Assembly (NCBI GenBank): GCA_905250025.1
Contig: CAJNOJ010000310.1
Location: 1-64,000 of the forward strand
Length of the DNA: 64,000 nt
Reading direction: 5' to 3'
Source: Adineta ricciae
Taxonomy: Eukaryota; Rotifera; Eurotatoria; Adinetida; Adinetidae
The notes beneath the pieces were generated by a model that worked only from the letters and a program-made list of their open reading frames with translations, was not told the origin of the DNA and did no database searches. Shown piece by piece: positions 33,387-46,286 of the stretch (its first letter is position 1; every line of letters begins with the position of its first letter). A program made the position numbers and the translations under genes.

Positions 33387-36019
33387 ATGTTTTATACACA
33401 TGCGATATTGACCAAACGTGGTCCTTTAGCTCGTCTATGGCTTGCAGCACATTGGGATAAAAAATTAACTAAAGCACAAATTTTCGAAACAGATATTCGA
33501 CTTAGTTGCGAATCGATTCTTGAACCATGTCTAAAACTAGCATTACGTACGAAAGGACATTTATTACTTGGAGTTGTGCGAATCTATTCACGGAAAACGA
33601 AATACTTATTAGCGGATTGCAATGAAGCGTTTATTAAAATTAAAATGGCTTTTCGACCGGGAGTTGTGGGGATTGAAGGATCAAATACACATAGTGTCAA
33701 TGTCGACCCCGATACCCGAGAAGTTTCAATTGCTGCAATAACTTTACCAGAAAATTTTCACGATTTTGATCTAATCGATCTTAACATAGAGTAAGTTTCA
33801 TGCTTATTATATCGAAACAAAGATATGACTGGATAAAGATCAGTGTAATTGATTTTTCTATTCGATTTAGTTATATCGATGATCCAACTCGGTTTCAAAT
33901 GCATCAAGCACGTGCAGAAGAAATCACATTGAAGGAAGATTTTATCAGTGTGCCTATGCCAATGGATGATGATTTTGGTAAGGATAAACTAAAGAAGATG
34001 AACAGTGATTGATAACATTATCTGTCTTTTAGGCGATGCTAACGGACTCGATGAACCTGAGTTCTTTCGTAAACTTCAACCATCAGTACATTTGAATGCA
34101 CAAAATTCAAATCTAGATTTAGATGGTAGGAAAAACCATGCTGAAAATTCGAATTTTTCGTCAATTGAACCTTTTCAGATACAACTATGCGTAAAAAACA
34201 AAGTATTGCTCGACCATTCGGCGATGATCCATTTGCATTGGATGGTTTTGGAGATTGTACGTATTATGAATTAAGAAGAGATAATCTAATCTGATCAGAT
34301 AAGGCATTTGCAAAATTCTGTAATCAATCAGTTCTATAGAATAGCCCTAGTAGAAGCACCATTATATGTTCAGTGATTTGATTTACAGATGAAGGAAGAA
34401 TGGTTTTCTACCTTTTAGTTGCTGGACCTAGCTCAGTGATTGGTATTGGCGATGATAATTCAGATTTAGCCAATGGTAAAAGTCATTATGATCATGTCAT
34501 GTCACCATTTCATCGTAAGTCAAGGTATAATGTGGAACAGTACATAGATATATCATCTATTTGCAGATGATGACAATGATCCTGCTATACCCACACTTAA
34601 TGATCATGCAGCTCCAGCTAGTGAACGGAATCAAGGTATGAAGAAGAATAGGAATGAAGAGATTTTCTCAAAACTGTGTACGTCTTTAGATGATGGCGAT
34701 AATCGTATGGATGTTGAAGGAGACAATCAAGGCATTCAACACATTCCAGGTGTTGATGACACAACACTTCTATCTAATGTTTCGGATGAGTTTGTTCTAC
34801 CACCTATTTTAACATCAGGTGAGAATCAACGAACTCTTTATATGTAAATTTCCTTATCTTTGTTTTCTTTTGCCGAGTAGCGCAAACACCTGCAGCAAAT
34901 CGGCAAGCAGCCAAACGCAAGCGGAAACTAGTTATTGATGAAGTGAAAGAAATCGACAGTACATCAATGAAAACGCAACTCAGTGATACAACAGATATTG
35001 TTGGTGTACTCGAATTAGCACCGCCGACGCGTCGCCTAATGCACTTGAAAGAAACCGGTGGAATCGAAAAGCTATTCTCTCTCAGTGCTACATCTGTATT
35101 TTCAAAAAGTCTGCAACAGGTAAAACAAATTCGTTGACCAACGAACGTTTCCTTTATGACCTCATCTTTCATAGTTATATTCACGCAATTTGACCACAAA
35201 AGCATTAGATCAAATGCCGCCGGATAATTATCAAATTCAACATGATCTTGCTATGGAACAACTTGAACGTGACAGAGACGATTCATCCATTGAACAAATG
35301 CGTGCTTCACATCATCATTATCTAGAAGTGCTAGGTTATGATTCACCCAATCGCTCAAGAAAACGTGGATTATCTCCGGGAAATGAATCGAACATGGATA
35401 AACGGCAACGTATGGAATCGATTCTACCGGGTGATTCCTTATTTTTTCCTCCGATGATAACATCTATGGATAATCTCATGGATGTCATGCCTGCGCCCAT
35501 GTCGCCAACGAGAAAGAGCGGACGAAAAGTTCATGAATTGAATCAGCTACCTCCATCGCCCTCACGCACACCCGGTAGTGCACGACGTAAGAAAGGAATG
35601 GGACATTTGAAAGAGAATCAGGATGAGCAAGACGATGACGAAGAAGAACATGGACAAACCACTACCGCTCAAGAAGTACGTAATTTATTTCGAAAAAAAA
35701 ATCTCTGATTACTATATAAAACCGCTGTTCTCTCCTCTAGGATTTTGAATCTGGCAAGAAATTGAATCGTCGTGCAAAAATCATGCTTAATGCTTTCGAA
35801 CGTTCTCTCGATTCAGCGGATGCACTTTCGTTTCACGATCATCTCTCGTCAGGCAACCCAAATTATCATACACGAAAATTGACTGCACAGAAATTTTATA
35901 CGCTATTAGTATTGAAAAAGTTGCAAGCTGTTGACGTTGAACAAAGTGAAGCATTTGGAGACATAACAGTAACACCGGGTGTGAATTTTCATCAGTATAT
36001 ATCCAGCGGCGGAAGATGA
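33387..36019 (+). CDS. RAD21: RAD21, cohesin kleisin subunit
   Basis: Ten exons (33387-33790, 33871-33977, 34033-34125, 34179-34256, 34419-34514, 34567-34635, 34690-34818, 34881-35119, 35175-35675, 35741-36019) give 664 residues. RAD21 closes the SMC1-SMC3 ring and is cut by separase at anaphase. The N-terminal SMC3-binding domain is highly conserved: [72 protein letters not shown]. The central STAG-binding region lies at about residues 341-415 ([44 protein letters not shown]). The C-terminal winged helix for SMC1 ends [15 protein letters not shown] and DITVTPG. An intron splits the central region after SKSLQQ. A related central region occurs in the neighbouring fusion gene. Confidence 0.96.
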
Positions 36020-36705
36020 AAACGACAAACAAATCAATATCAATGTTGTCAGATTGAATGTTTTGGTAAAGCTAATCAAATCATGATGGTATTTGCAAAA
36101 TAAAATCAATTCTTCTATTTCTTTCGCCGTTCAAGTATTTTCTTTTTCTTCTTTCTCTCAATGTCTGCATGTACATTGTACATATTTCTGTCGACGTGTT
36201 GTGTCTTTGGTTGTATGATAAAATACTCACTTTCTTTTTCTTTTCTGTGTCTCAGAATGGTTCCATCGTATTCGATTTTTCTTTCTTAATCTATATATAC
36301 ATACTTCTTGTTGTCTTCTAGAACTTTGTGTGTGCTTTTTGCGCTCTCCCTACTTTTTCTTCTGTCTTCGGATTTATTAATATCTTCTTTTGTCTTATAT
36401 CTTCTCATGATTGTAATTTTCGCATTCATCGAACGATCATATTGAAATGGTGGACGATTAGAATGCCTTATTTCAAAAGACAACTCAAAAAATAAAAGCA
36501 AATCGAATTTTTTACTTAATATCTCCTGTGAATGTAGCAATGTGTGTTGAAGATTAGATCTCATAGCATAATTGTTCATGAGAAAGGGACCGAAAAGTGT
36601 GCAAGATTAGAAAAATCACTGAATGCAGTCTATACTTATATTGAGATTGAAGAAGAAATTAACATCTTAATTGCAAAATTATGCGAATTGTACAAAAGAA
36701 AAAAA
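36020..36705. other. Convergent intergenic region
   Basis: RAD21 and the NADPH oxidase gene end towards each other here. Small frames at 36286-36579 and 36544-36777 are Lys/Glu-rich noise. AATAAA at about 36101 probably serves RAD21. Confidence 0.45.
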
Positions 36706-39648
36706 TCAAAATTTTTCTTCGTAAAATCGAAATCGAAATGTAGCACAGTGATTTCGAATTGTTTGGGCCATAGTTGATGGTCCACAGAAGAAAACATCGA
36801 CATCATTTGCTGTCGAGGCATTTTCGCCTGAGATTAAATTACTAAACAAATCTTCCCATTTCGGTCGACCGATATGTGTTTTCGATTTTAAACTAGTAAA
36901 TATATCTTGTCCAGCTACTTGAGCCCAGATTTTAGTCACTAGATCTAATGGAACATTACCAATATTCTCATCATGCTTGATTTCTGTGAAATATAAATGA
37001 ATGTCAAGAAAACGCTTTTCATTAGAATTTGACGCTAGATAATATTCTTGTTCTTGTTCAAATTGACGAAGAAGATTGAGGAACCATTCGAAATTCTTTT
37101 GGTCTCGATTCACCCAAATAAAATCGACTTTTTTCAGACGATGATTTTCGACAAGTCCTTTGGAATTGTAATTGATTCCATTACAGTATTTACAAACAAC
37201 ACGCGACGCACGAAATTGTGCCATGAGACTTGATAATATCGATGCATATGGTGTGATACCAATACCACCGCCAATCAAAACAACATGTTTACAGTCGAAT
37301 ATGTAACGAGCACATGAAGAATAAGGTCCATTGATCACCACAGGTTCTCGTTTTTTGAATTTCATTCGACATTTGCCTGCATATACTTCACTTCCATCAT
37401 CATCACCACAGTGATCTTTATTGATAGCTTGAAGATCTGCAACCGATTGTTCGGGATGAAGATCAGCACGGTAAACTTTGACGTGATTTTCTCGAGCGTC
37501 ATCTTCAGACATTTCTTTGAAACGTTGATAAACCTGCTTCGTCCAATTACCAACAGCTTGGATATGTACGCGAAGATTGCCCATTTCTTCAGGTGCACTA
37601 CTGATCGTAAATGGATGGAATTCGTAGAGTGCAACACGTGGTAAATTGATACTTATATAATCACCTGGTTGAAAACTAGAAATCACACACAAGAAAACTG
37701 AAAAGGAACGTCGCCAAGTAGAACATACGTGAAATTTTTTGGTCGATGTATATTCAAACTAATAACATTCGACTGTTCGATAGTTGCTGAATGAAGATAA
37801 GTGCGGCCACTTCGAACAGAATATCTTGTTAAAATTGAATAGGTTTTTTCCAATAGGAAAAGAGATAATGGGCCCACGATCCATTTCTACAAAAAAAGTC
37901 ACCTGTAAAGTTCCGCGCATAGACCCATGTTGAACATACCCAAAAGTTTCCTGCGTGCAAAATAAGAAGAATGAAAAACGGAAAGTATAGTAAATGTGTC
38001 CAATAGAAAATCTATATAAAGAACAGTTAGAATTGAAGATAACAGAAGATAAAAATTACTTGAAAATGACCACCACGACGAATCCATTGCATGGAACAAA
38101 TAACAATGACAGCAAGGATGATACATAAGATAACACCAGTCAATGGCGCAAGGCCTCCAACCCAACCTAGATTAGGTCTTGTCGCAAACTAAAGAAACCG
38201 AGATGTTCATTCTATAGAAAAGACAAGTAAACGTACCATGTAAGTTCCCCAGGAATGATCTAAATATTGAAAAATGAAAAGATCTTTCGTCGTGAGGCAA
38301 ATCATTCGTACCTGTAAGTCTTCCGAAGTTAGCCATATGTGCGATTGTATGTACGATTGATAGAACGGCAATAAATCGTCCGACGATTTTATGAAAGTCA
38401 ATATGATCATCAACAGGAATGATCTTCCGTAGAAAACTATTCGTACGAATGATCAATATTGTTTGTTTAAGCATCAGTGTAATGACAAGTGCACAATTGA
38501 AATTCAGCAACATTCCACCAATACGTGCAACAACAACAAATGCATGTGATCTGGTCACTGTTATTCGATAAATAATAACATAGATGGCCAAAGCTAGATT
38601 TACCAAAATGTACAGAATGAAAACGATGATACTCGATAGATTATCCTTGATATAGTCTATTGTTAGTCTATTTTTTCGTGCTTCGTATATGACTTGTTGA
38701 TGGCAGTGATGACTAAAAAATCGTTGAATTTTACTTTCTTTGACCGTTGGATTAGTGGGTGTTTTAATAAACCATGTTGGATGAACAGTAAATTGAGATA
38801 AAGATTCAAGTAGTGTCGCATCTTTGGATACAATTGAATAGAATTCTTCGAAATCAATTCGAGTTTTCTAAAATAAAATAAATGCATTCGATTGCACTTT
38901 TTTTATATCAATTAAAGTTGTCTTTTTTACTTGATCGAGATGAAACTTTTTTAGAAGCACTTGGATAACCTCTTGCAAACGATTGGCATCGAATGTTTTC
39001 AAACCTTGTAAATATTTCTCATAGAAAAATGCCAGTTCATTACTTGTTATATAACGATCACCATCTTCGTCGAGCATCATGAAAAAGAGAAGCGCGCGAA
39101 CGTCCATCGTACTATTCAGCGCTCGTGTTAGCTTTCGTACTTCGCACTTGCTCAAAGTCTTTATACTATCATCGTCATCGGTAGACGAATAGAGAGCATT
39201 AACAAGTCGTTCGATGACAAACGTTTGAGTATTGAGTAATTTGGACACTTCTTCTAATGGTAGATTCTCATTTGGTAAATGGTCACTGGCACGACGTGCA
39301 AATGCCGGTAGAGATTCTTCAGGTTCATTAAGTAAACTTTGCAGTTGAATTTCGGCTCTTTGCCGATTCGAAATGGTTCGTTGGATTAAACTGAAAAAAT
39401 AAACATCCGTTCAAATCAAATAAACACTCTTTCGGCAAGAACACGAACTTGTTGAAAAATCCACCATTGCTTCCTGAGGGTGTTCGCAAAAACGAAGAAA
39501 ACACTGGTGTTGATTGATGACTAATCTTACGCCTTAGAGGACGAGGCTGCTGTTGTGGCAGAGCAACAGCTACTGTATTAATGATCGCTGGCTGCGAGGA
39601 AACATCCATTGAGAGAGTCGTGTGCGGGCTTTCATCCGTGTTCGACAT
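36706..39648 (-). CDS. NOX5: NOX5-like calcium-regulated NADPH oxidase
   Basis: Eight exons (39449-39648, 38931-39390, 38312-38867, 38237-38259, 38060-38188, 37940-38011, 37729-37886, 36706-37675) give 855 residues. NOX enzymes pass electrons from NADPH through FAD and two haems to oxygen, making superoxide. A disordered N-terminus is followed by an EF-hand region; loop DEDGDRYITSNE (about 174-185) looks competent. Six membrane helices include haem-ligand histidines in FHKIVGRFIAVLSIVHTIAHM and in THLLYFPFFILLILHAGNFW. The FAD site is HPFTISSAPEE. NADPH sites are GGGIGITPYASIL, VDFIWVNRDQ and FFCGPSTMA, and the end is FRFRFYEEKF as in NOX5. One exon is only 23 bp. The first intron uses donor GTTCGT, as in PINK1. 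Confidence 0.93.
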
Positions 39649-40425
39649 GATATTAGAAACGTGTGTGAGAAGAAAGGTACATTCGACGATTTATGTCTTG
39701 TCAGTTCATAGACAATCTGAATTTATATTCGCACGAACATGAAGCGTAACGATATACAGAATGGTAAAGAATGTTCCTCGTCGTCTATAGTTTAATGTAA
39801 CTGATGATTTTGTTTCGGAAAGAAACGAAAAAGTCATCCCTCGAGCGACATAATGTTTCTTATCTTATTGATGATCGTACGATACGCAGATAATCGAATC
39901 AATCCATTAACACGCTATTGAACTATGTTCATATTGATTTTAAGATCAAATCTTAGACAGATGTGTCTTTGTATATCGAGAAGAAAAACAGAATCGAAAG
40001 CGTACATTAGTATGAACCTTTGAACGTTAAGTACATTTATGAGAAGTAACCAGCAATGCAAAATCATCGTTTCATAAATATATTAATGCGTTTCGTATCG
40101 ATTGCTTATCGAACAAAAGTCAATCGAATGATTATTACGCATATCATTTTTCGGTATTGTCTAAAACCGGTTTTCTAAAATCGTCATAGTCCTACTTGAC
40201 TGAATGTATTAGATCAAGGTAAATCATTTCGTCCTTGATAGCTCCATTGTTCCCTTACGATTTGACGCAAATCAATGTTATCAAAATTATTTATATACAA
40301 AGTTAATTAGTATTTCTTTTTTTTATTATTATTATTATCATATCTAAGACAGTATTCTGACTAATCATATTTTTTTACCCATATGTACAAAAAAAATACA
40401 TTCTAATGTAAAATTGTTAATCTCA
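39649..40425. other. Intergenic, no gene recognised
   Basis: Upstream region of the NOX gene and downstream of the TIL-domain gene. An ATT repeat occurs at 40322-40337. Nothing else supported. Confidence 0.45.
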
Positions 40426-40763
40426 TTAACAACGCCAGTCAGGAATGCATTGACTTTTCGAATGAGTACGACGCGCATAACCACGTTTACAGAAACAGCC
40501 TTGAACACATTGATACGTGCATGGTTTAAAATATCTTGCATATCGAACATCAGCGCATGAAAGTGGACAGGCGGAACCGCATCTTAAATATTCTTGATGC
40601 GCACCTAAACACCATTGACCAAACAGGAAACCTAGAAAAGTATCCAAAGTTGATTTTCTCCGAATCGACGACTTTTCTCTCAGATGACTTTACCGTTCGT
40701 TTGACTAACGAGTGTAGCTAGAATCAGGATCAATAGCAAGCTGAGACGAATCGATACGGTCAT
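40426..40763 (-). CDS. Secreted TIL-type protease inhibitor-like protein
   Basis: Exons 40694-40763 and 40426-40631 give 91 residues. A signal peptide (MTVSIRLSLLLILILATLVS) is encoded by the first exon. The mature part has ten Cys in the trypsin-inhibitor-like (TIL) pattern: WC, RCGSACPLSCADV, KPCTYQCVQGCFCKRGYARR, SQCIPDWRC. TIL domains inhibit serine proteases or form extracellular modules. The reactive site normally lies between the fifth and sixth Cys and cannot be assigned confidently here. It sits between NOX5 and the GART-like gene, apparently unrelated to either. Confidence 0.87.
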
Positions 40764-41420
40764 TGTTTGTTGTTAACGAATGGGTACACGATGCTTGTCG
40801 TGAAACAACTTCTCGAGTGAATAAAATAAAGAGAAATGCAAAAGTATACGTAGGCAACAGATTGATAAGAAACGTGATGCAATATATGATATGTTGCGCT
40901 CTTCTTTCAATTAATCTATCGACAAAAGAAATGCTCTCAACATTTGAAGACAGACTGTCCGACAATGATTAACTCGATTTGAAAACAATACACATAAAAG
41001 AGTGCTTGTTTTATAGTTTAGATAAGAGAAAGAGGGGGTGATAAAGTCAATTAGTATTTTTTTTTCTTCGTCTCAGATAGAATTACATTCAACTGACACT
41101 TGTTTGGACGATCAATTAACAGCTAAAACAACACCTGAAAGAATCTCTCGCTCGTTCACATGCGAACAGTTGAAAGATGCTTTGTCTTCGTTCGTGCTAT
41201 TGAACATGATTAACAAACAAACACAGTTTGTACTTTGTTCATGACTGTATACATATACATATATATATTTCGTTTGGACTTTTTTTCTTAAACAAGACGA
41301 CAAGACTACAAAAACAAAAAGAGGGAAAAGACAAAAAGAATCAGGCTATTCCAGGAAACAAATAGCGCAGAAACATATAATGGTATAGAATCCAATGTAC
41401 AGACAAAAACAAAAGTTTAT
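40764..41420. other. Intergenic, no gene recognised
   Basis: Between two minus-strand genes. Contains a tatacatatacatatatata run near 41247-41268 and a purine-rich stretch 41305-41340. Frames here lack coding support. Confidence 0.45.
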
Positions 41421-44400
41421 TTAATAAGATGAAGGTGTAATTGACGTAGTTGAATTGATTTTACTCATGCGTCGTTTACCCTGATAGACAATCTTTCCTG
41501 ACGCCACTAAATCAATTGCTTTCGGATACAATTGTTGTTCGAGTGTACGCAGACGATTTTCCAGTTGCATTTCCGTTTCGATCGGTGCCACAGATAAACT
41601 TTCCTGGGCAATGATAGGTCCATCGTTGTCCGTATCTGATTCACCAATAAAATGAACTGTCACACCTGTTATACGTACACCTGTTTGTAAAGCATCACGA
41701 ATTGGCGAACTACTATGACGAAATGATGGTAACAACGATGGATAGATACTTAACAAACGTCCACGCCACGCCATAATAAACGAATGTGATAAACGACATG
41801 TATAACGATCGAGAATAACTAATTCACAGCCATGTAGTTGTAATTCGTCGTCCACTTTTTGATCCTGAACGATGAAAAAGAAGTAAAACTTCTATGTAAT
41901 GAAAGGAATTCAAATGAACTATTTACCAAATCGTAATGTCGAGCAGCGTATTTCTTCGGTTGAATCACTTTGGTGACCACGGAGGGATGTAATTCATTCA
42001 CGCGAGCAATATCTGATAGGCCAGCTACTGTTGAAAGTACAAGAACGATCTCGAATGCACATTCAAGTGTTGATGTACTATAAGCAAGAAGTGAAAGTAA
42101 GGAAGTGTCTAAAAAAAACGAGCAGATATAGAAATCGTCATATTGTCTCGAGATTGGTTTACCATTGTTAGAGATAAGTACAGCACAACGTGTTTTGTCA
42201 TTTGCAATCGGTTGTTTCATTCGATCTTTGATTACGACAGGTGCACTATTGTTTGTTAATGCACCAGCTGTTTGATACGGTTTCGGATATTTGAAAGAAA
42301 TATTTTTCAACTGAACAGTACGTGGTTGTGGTGGAGTGACAATTGGTTGTTGCGGTGTACGAATTGGTTTACGTGTTGGAGCTGGATCTAAGAAGAAAAC
42401 ATCGAAACATAGATAAAACAACATTTCGAATTTCAACTTACTTATTGACATAAATGTTCCTAGATAAAAACTTGACGTATGTGTTTCAGTTAGATGACGA
42501 AGAAGATCTTCGGTAGTAATTTTTGTATGATCAACAAGAAGCATATAGTCGACACCACAGTTAAAATATTCGAACATTTCATCTTGACTAAAACCACTCT
42601 GAAAAGAAGAGAATTGAATTGTACGAACAAGAAAGCACGATTAATCTTACATGTTGATAGATCCAAGTAAAAAGTGGTGGCATTACAGGCCATTGTTGAC
42701 CATTTAAGTCAATATTCAATGTTGATATGAATGGACCAAGTAGAGATTCAATCATACGAGCCAAACCAATATCTAAATGAATAAGTAGATAGGATTTTTA
42801 TTAATCCAAAGCTAAGCTACATACCTTTGAGATAACGAACTGCTTTGATCGTTCGATTTCTAATCAGTTCACCAATGGTCTTAGTTAGTGACGATGCTAA
42901 CACGGATGATTTTTGTAGCAATAACGAGAAAAAAGACTCTTCTTCACCATCAGCAGTTCGAAAAGGTACCGTATCGTTCAAATGAATATTTTTCTTTTGG
43001 AATAACTCTTTTAACTGTACATAGCCTTGCGTATTAACTGTACCCGAACTACTTCGAATAGCCACTAAGAAATCACCTTCGTTAATTGTTGGATGATTTG
43101 TATTATTCAGTGTAGTAAATTCTCTATCACATAGACCTGTACATAATGAACTGAACGATGATGATGATATAGCAGAACTGGTTGTTTTAAGAAGTGTACA
43201 ATCAAGTTGTTGACACGCTTGTTCGATTCCTTGATAGAAACGTTGAATTGAACGGCGTGATGATATTGGTGAAGAGCAACATTGAATGTAAAGTGTACGA
43301 GCACAAACAAGATCATTCGCACATCGAACAGTGAGTTCGTGACCAAGATATTCGAAAACAGTTTGACAATCACTCATATCGCTATCATTTAAATTGAATA
43401 ATGCTGCTAATGGATTCAAATTGATTGTTGACGATACGAGAACAGGTTGCTTATAGGTTTTCAGATCGATTTTGCTTGACAAATCAAAATATGTTTCACC
43501 TTCATGAACATTATGATCATCGAATGTACCATTATTTTGATAGATATCCATATGTTCCAATTTCGGCGTGTCGGATACGGTGCCAAATGCTCGTTCGAAA
43601 TCCATCGGTTCAGCGTCGTCATCTTCATCTTCATCCTCATCATTATCATCACTAGTTTCATTCTCTTCATTGTAATTGTCTTTATCTTGTTCGGAATTTT
43701 TCGTGTTACGACGACGATTTGTCGAATTGCGATTTCGTTTATTCGATCCCGATAGAAGCGAGATTTTCTTTTTCACCTTCTTCTTTTTACCATTGGTTAA
43801 ACCATCAGTTGACGAGTGATTGCGATTAACACGCGTCTTATACCATTCAATCGCTTGTGCACCAATATCCGATTTAAAAAAGAGACCGTCAACATTAGCA
43901 TGCTGTTTGATATATTCACAGGCAAGTACCGATTGAATTTGTGCTTCCTGTAAGGTCGAACCATAACCAAGCACGTTGAAGATTCGTTCACCGCTTGTTG
44001 TTATGAAACTTGTTTCACCTGTTCCATTATTGTTAACATTCACATCTGTCTGATTGTGAAAGATTTTCACTTTGTTATTTTTCGTTGCGGTCGATAGAAC
44101 TTTGTTCGAAATAGTTAAAGACGATTTCGTTGATGTTATAGTTGTATTCACACAGTGAACACGACGCTTTTTGCTTGTCAAAGGTATGATCGGAACCGAC
44201 GGTAAATCTAATGCATATTGAAGAAGCACATCGGGTTCGCATAATGACAAGATAATCTCTGCTTCGGGTTCTTCAAATGTGGATACATAGTCAAGTAGAC
44301 AGACTTGATTGTAATTCGATCCTTGAATCAATAAACGAAAACCAAACAAATGACGAATCGTTGGTGAACATCGAAGTGTACGTTCAACAATACGACGACG

Positions 44401-46065
44401 AACATAGGATAATTGTTTTGATGTTAAATATGGACATGGACCATAAGCACCCATTCGTAATGGATCAGATTGTATTATTGGCAATTGAGTATAGTCACCA
44501 TCGCCATCACTTACAATGTATAAAATACAAACTTGATGATCGTCTGCTGAATAACCATGCTCGACGACGACGGATTGATTTAGTTTACCAAAGATATGAT
44601 CCTAGAAAACAAACAAGTCAGTTGATCGATCCGAGGTCAAGATTGTTTGTTTCATTTTTACATCGAAAACAGCTTTGATCGTTTGCATTGCCTCGTCTGG
44701 ACTTTTACAGTTGATTATACCATTACCATGTGTTCCACGAATTATCCATTGTTGTTGATTTGGAGATCTAATGGAGAGGAAGGAAATTTACCAAATATTT
44801 ACTATCTTCGATATGCTTACTTATTGATAAATGACCGAGCATCTTCTTCATTCAAACAATGTGTCCACTCTAATGTGGGAATTTTATGTTTACTCATAAA
44901 TTGCTTGGCATTTAATTGATTATCAGTTAACACTAATGTATCAACAGAACATCCTAAGTAATGTAAGCCATGTTCACAAAGACGTGCTTCAAGTTCTTCA
45001 AAATAAAATGTCTTATTTAACGATATAACTAGATCAATTTGTTTGGAATCGACATATTCTAAAAGATCTTTTTCGTTTTGGAAAACCGTCGAAATTGATC
45101 CTGTTGATTGATCGATTGTTGTGCCACTATTACCAGGTGATATAAAGATTTTGAAATTTCTTCGCTGTAATAACTTCCATACAAGCGCATGTTCGCATGC
45201 AGTTGAGCCAAGCACAAGTATTGTCGCTGGTACTGGTTGTGCCAATGATGTGCATGTCGAATAAGCGTCGTTGTCATCGGAACGTGCCAAAACACGCTCG
45301 AAGACACGCAAATCAGATGGTGCTGTATTCACGTCATTGTTTAATGATTTTGTGAATAGGACTCGATCGAATAGTTTTTGTAACGTTTTCGAATAGATTT
45401 TCGTTGACGATGAGACAAAAAGATTTCCACCAAGTTCTTTTAAGTGCAATAAACGTTTTGTTGGAACTTCAATAATAGGTTGTGTGATGATATCCTCAAC
45501 ACTGTTCAATTGCTCTTTGATTCCTTCGGATGATTGTTCAGTTTCATTATCAATAATTAGACCCGATTGAGTTTGAGCGACATTTGTCGACGACGATGTC
45601 GACTGGTTCTCACGTTGACGATAGGCGCCTGATGAAGAGATACGCGACCGCTTGTTGCCGCCACCACGGTTGTTCGCCTGCGACATCTGATACAACTTTA
45701 GCAATATATCGTTCAATATCAACTACAATAGAAACACAAACATCATTGTATTCATTAAAAAACTCTCTTATAAATTGAAATATGTCATCACAATTAAGAA
45801 TAATAAGATTTAAACGAACAATATCATGTAAAAAGAAAATCTAGTAGAACTCAATAGACGAAAGGCAAGGTGGATGTTTTGTTTATTTACCTTTTCATGT
45901 TAAATATATAAACCACCAATAGTAAATAAAGAACGACCTCCAAGTTGGAGAGATGTCGCCTACTTACCTCACCAATTAATTTACAGCATGGCGCTAGTTC
46001 CATCTGCCTTGCGATTGCATGTCCAGTAACCAATATAAAGTTCGTCGGAATTTCAGCAGAGAGTA
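41421..46065 (-). CDS. Kleisin STAG-binding segment fused to degenerate GARS-AIRS-GART
   Basis: Exons 44821-45722, 44662-44767, 42825-44601, 42651-42772, 42442-42598, 42163-42387, 41927-42108 and 41421-41864; an exon at 45968-46065 joins upstream in phase, but its own start is not found. From Met at 45686 the product is 1,292 residues. Residues ~42-115 match the RAD21 centre (GLIIDNETE, KEQLNSVEDIIT, PTKRLLHLKELGG, STKIYSKTLQKLF). From ~154 the fold order of trifunctional GART follows: GARS (TILVLGSTACEHALVWKLL, FISPGNSGTT, RMGAYGPCP), an acidic insert, AIRS (EYLGHELTVRCANDL; FEYFNCGVDYMLLV) and GART (LLSIYPSLLPSF, TGVRITGVTVHF). Catalytic signatures are lost: FGDPE is FEEPE, the AIRS GTDGVGTK and GGETAE are gone, GTGSN is NNGDT, and the GART Asn/His pair is Ser/Tyr. 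I infer a pseudoenzyme, perhaps a cohesin-linked scaffold. Confidence 0.85.
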
Positions 46066-46286
46066 CTAACAAGTAGAATAGTTAATGTTAATGAGACATT
46101 TTCATTTCCAATCCAATTTATTGACCCAAGAAAGAAAAACAATTCATTGAAATCGAAGATTCAATCGTACACGATTTATACAATGTGCATAAACAGATAT
46201 CAGACGAGACAAAAAAAAAGACAGAAAAATTTCTCACATCGTCTTGATACAAGACATTTCGAGAGGAACGATACGAACACTTCATT

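Noticed and set aside
43425-43755. Plus-strand frames opposite the GART-like acidic insert
   Set aside because: Antisense shadow of a low-complexity Asp/Glu and Lys/Arg region.
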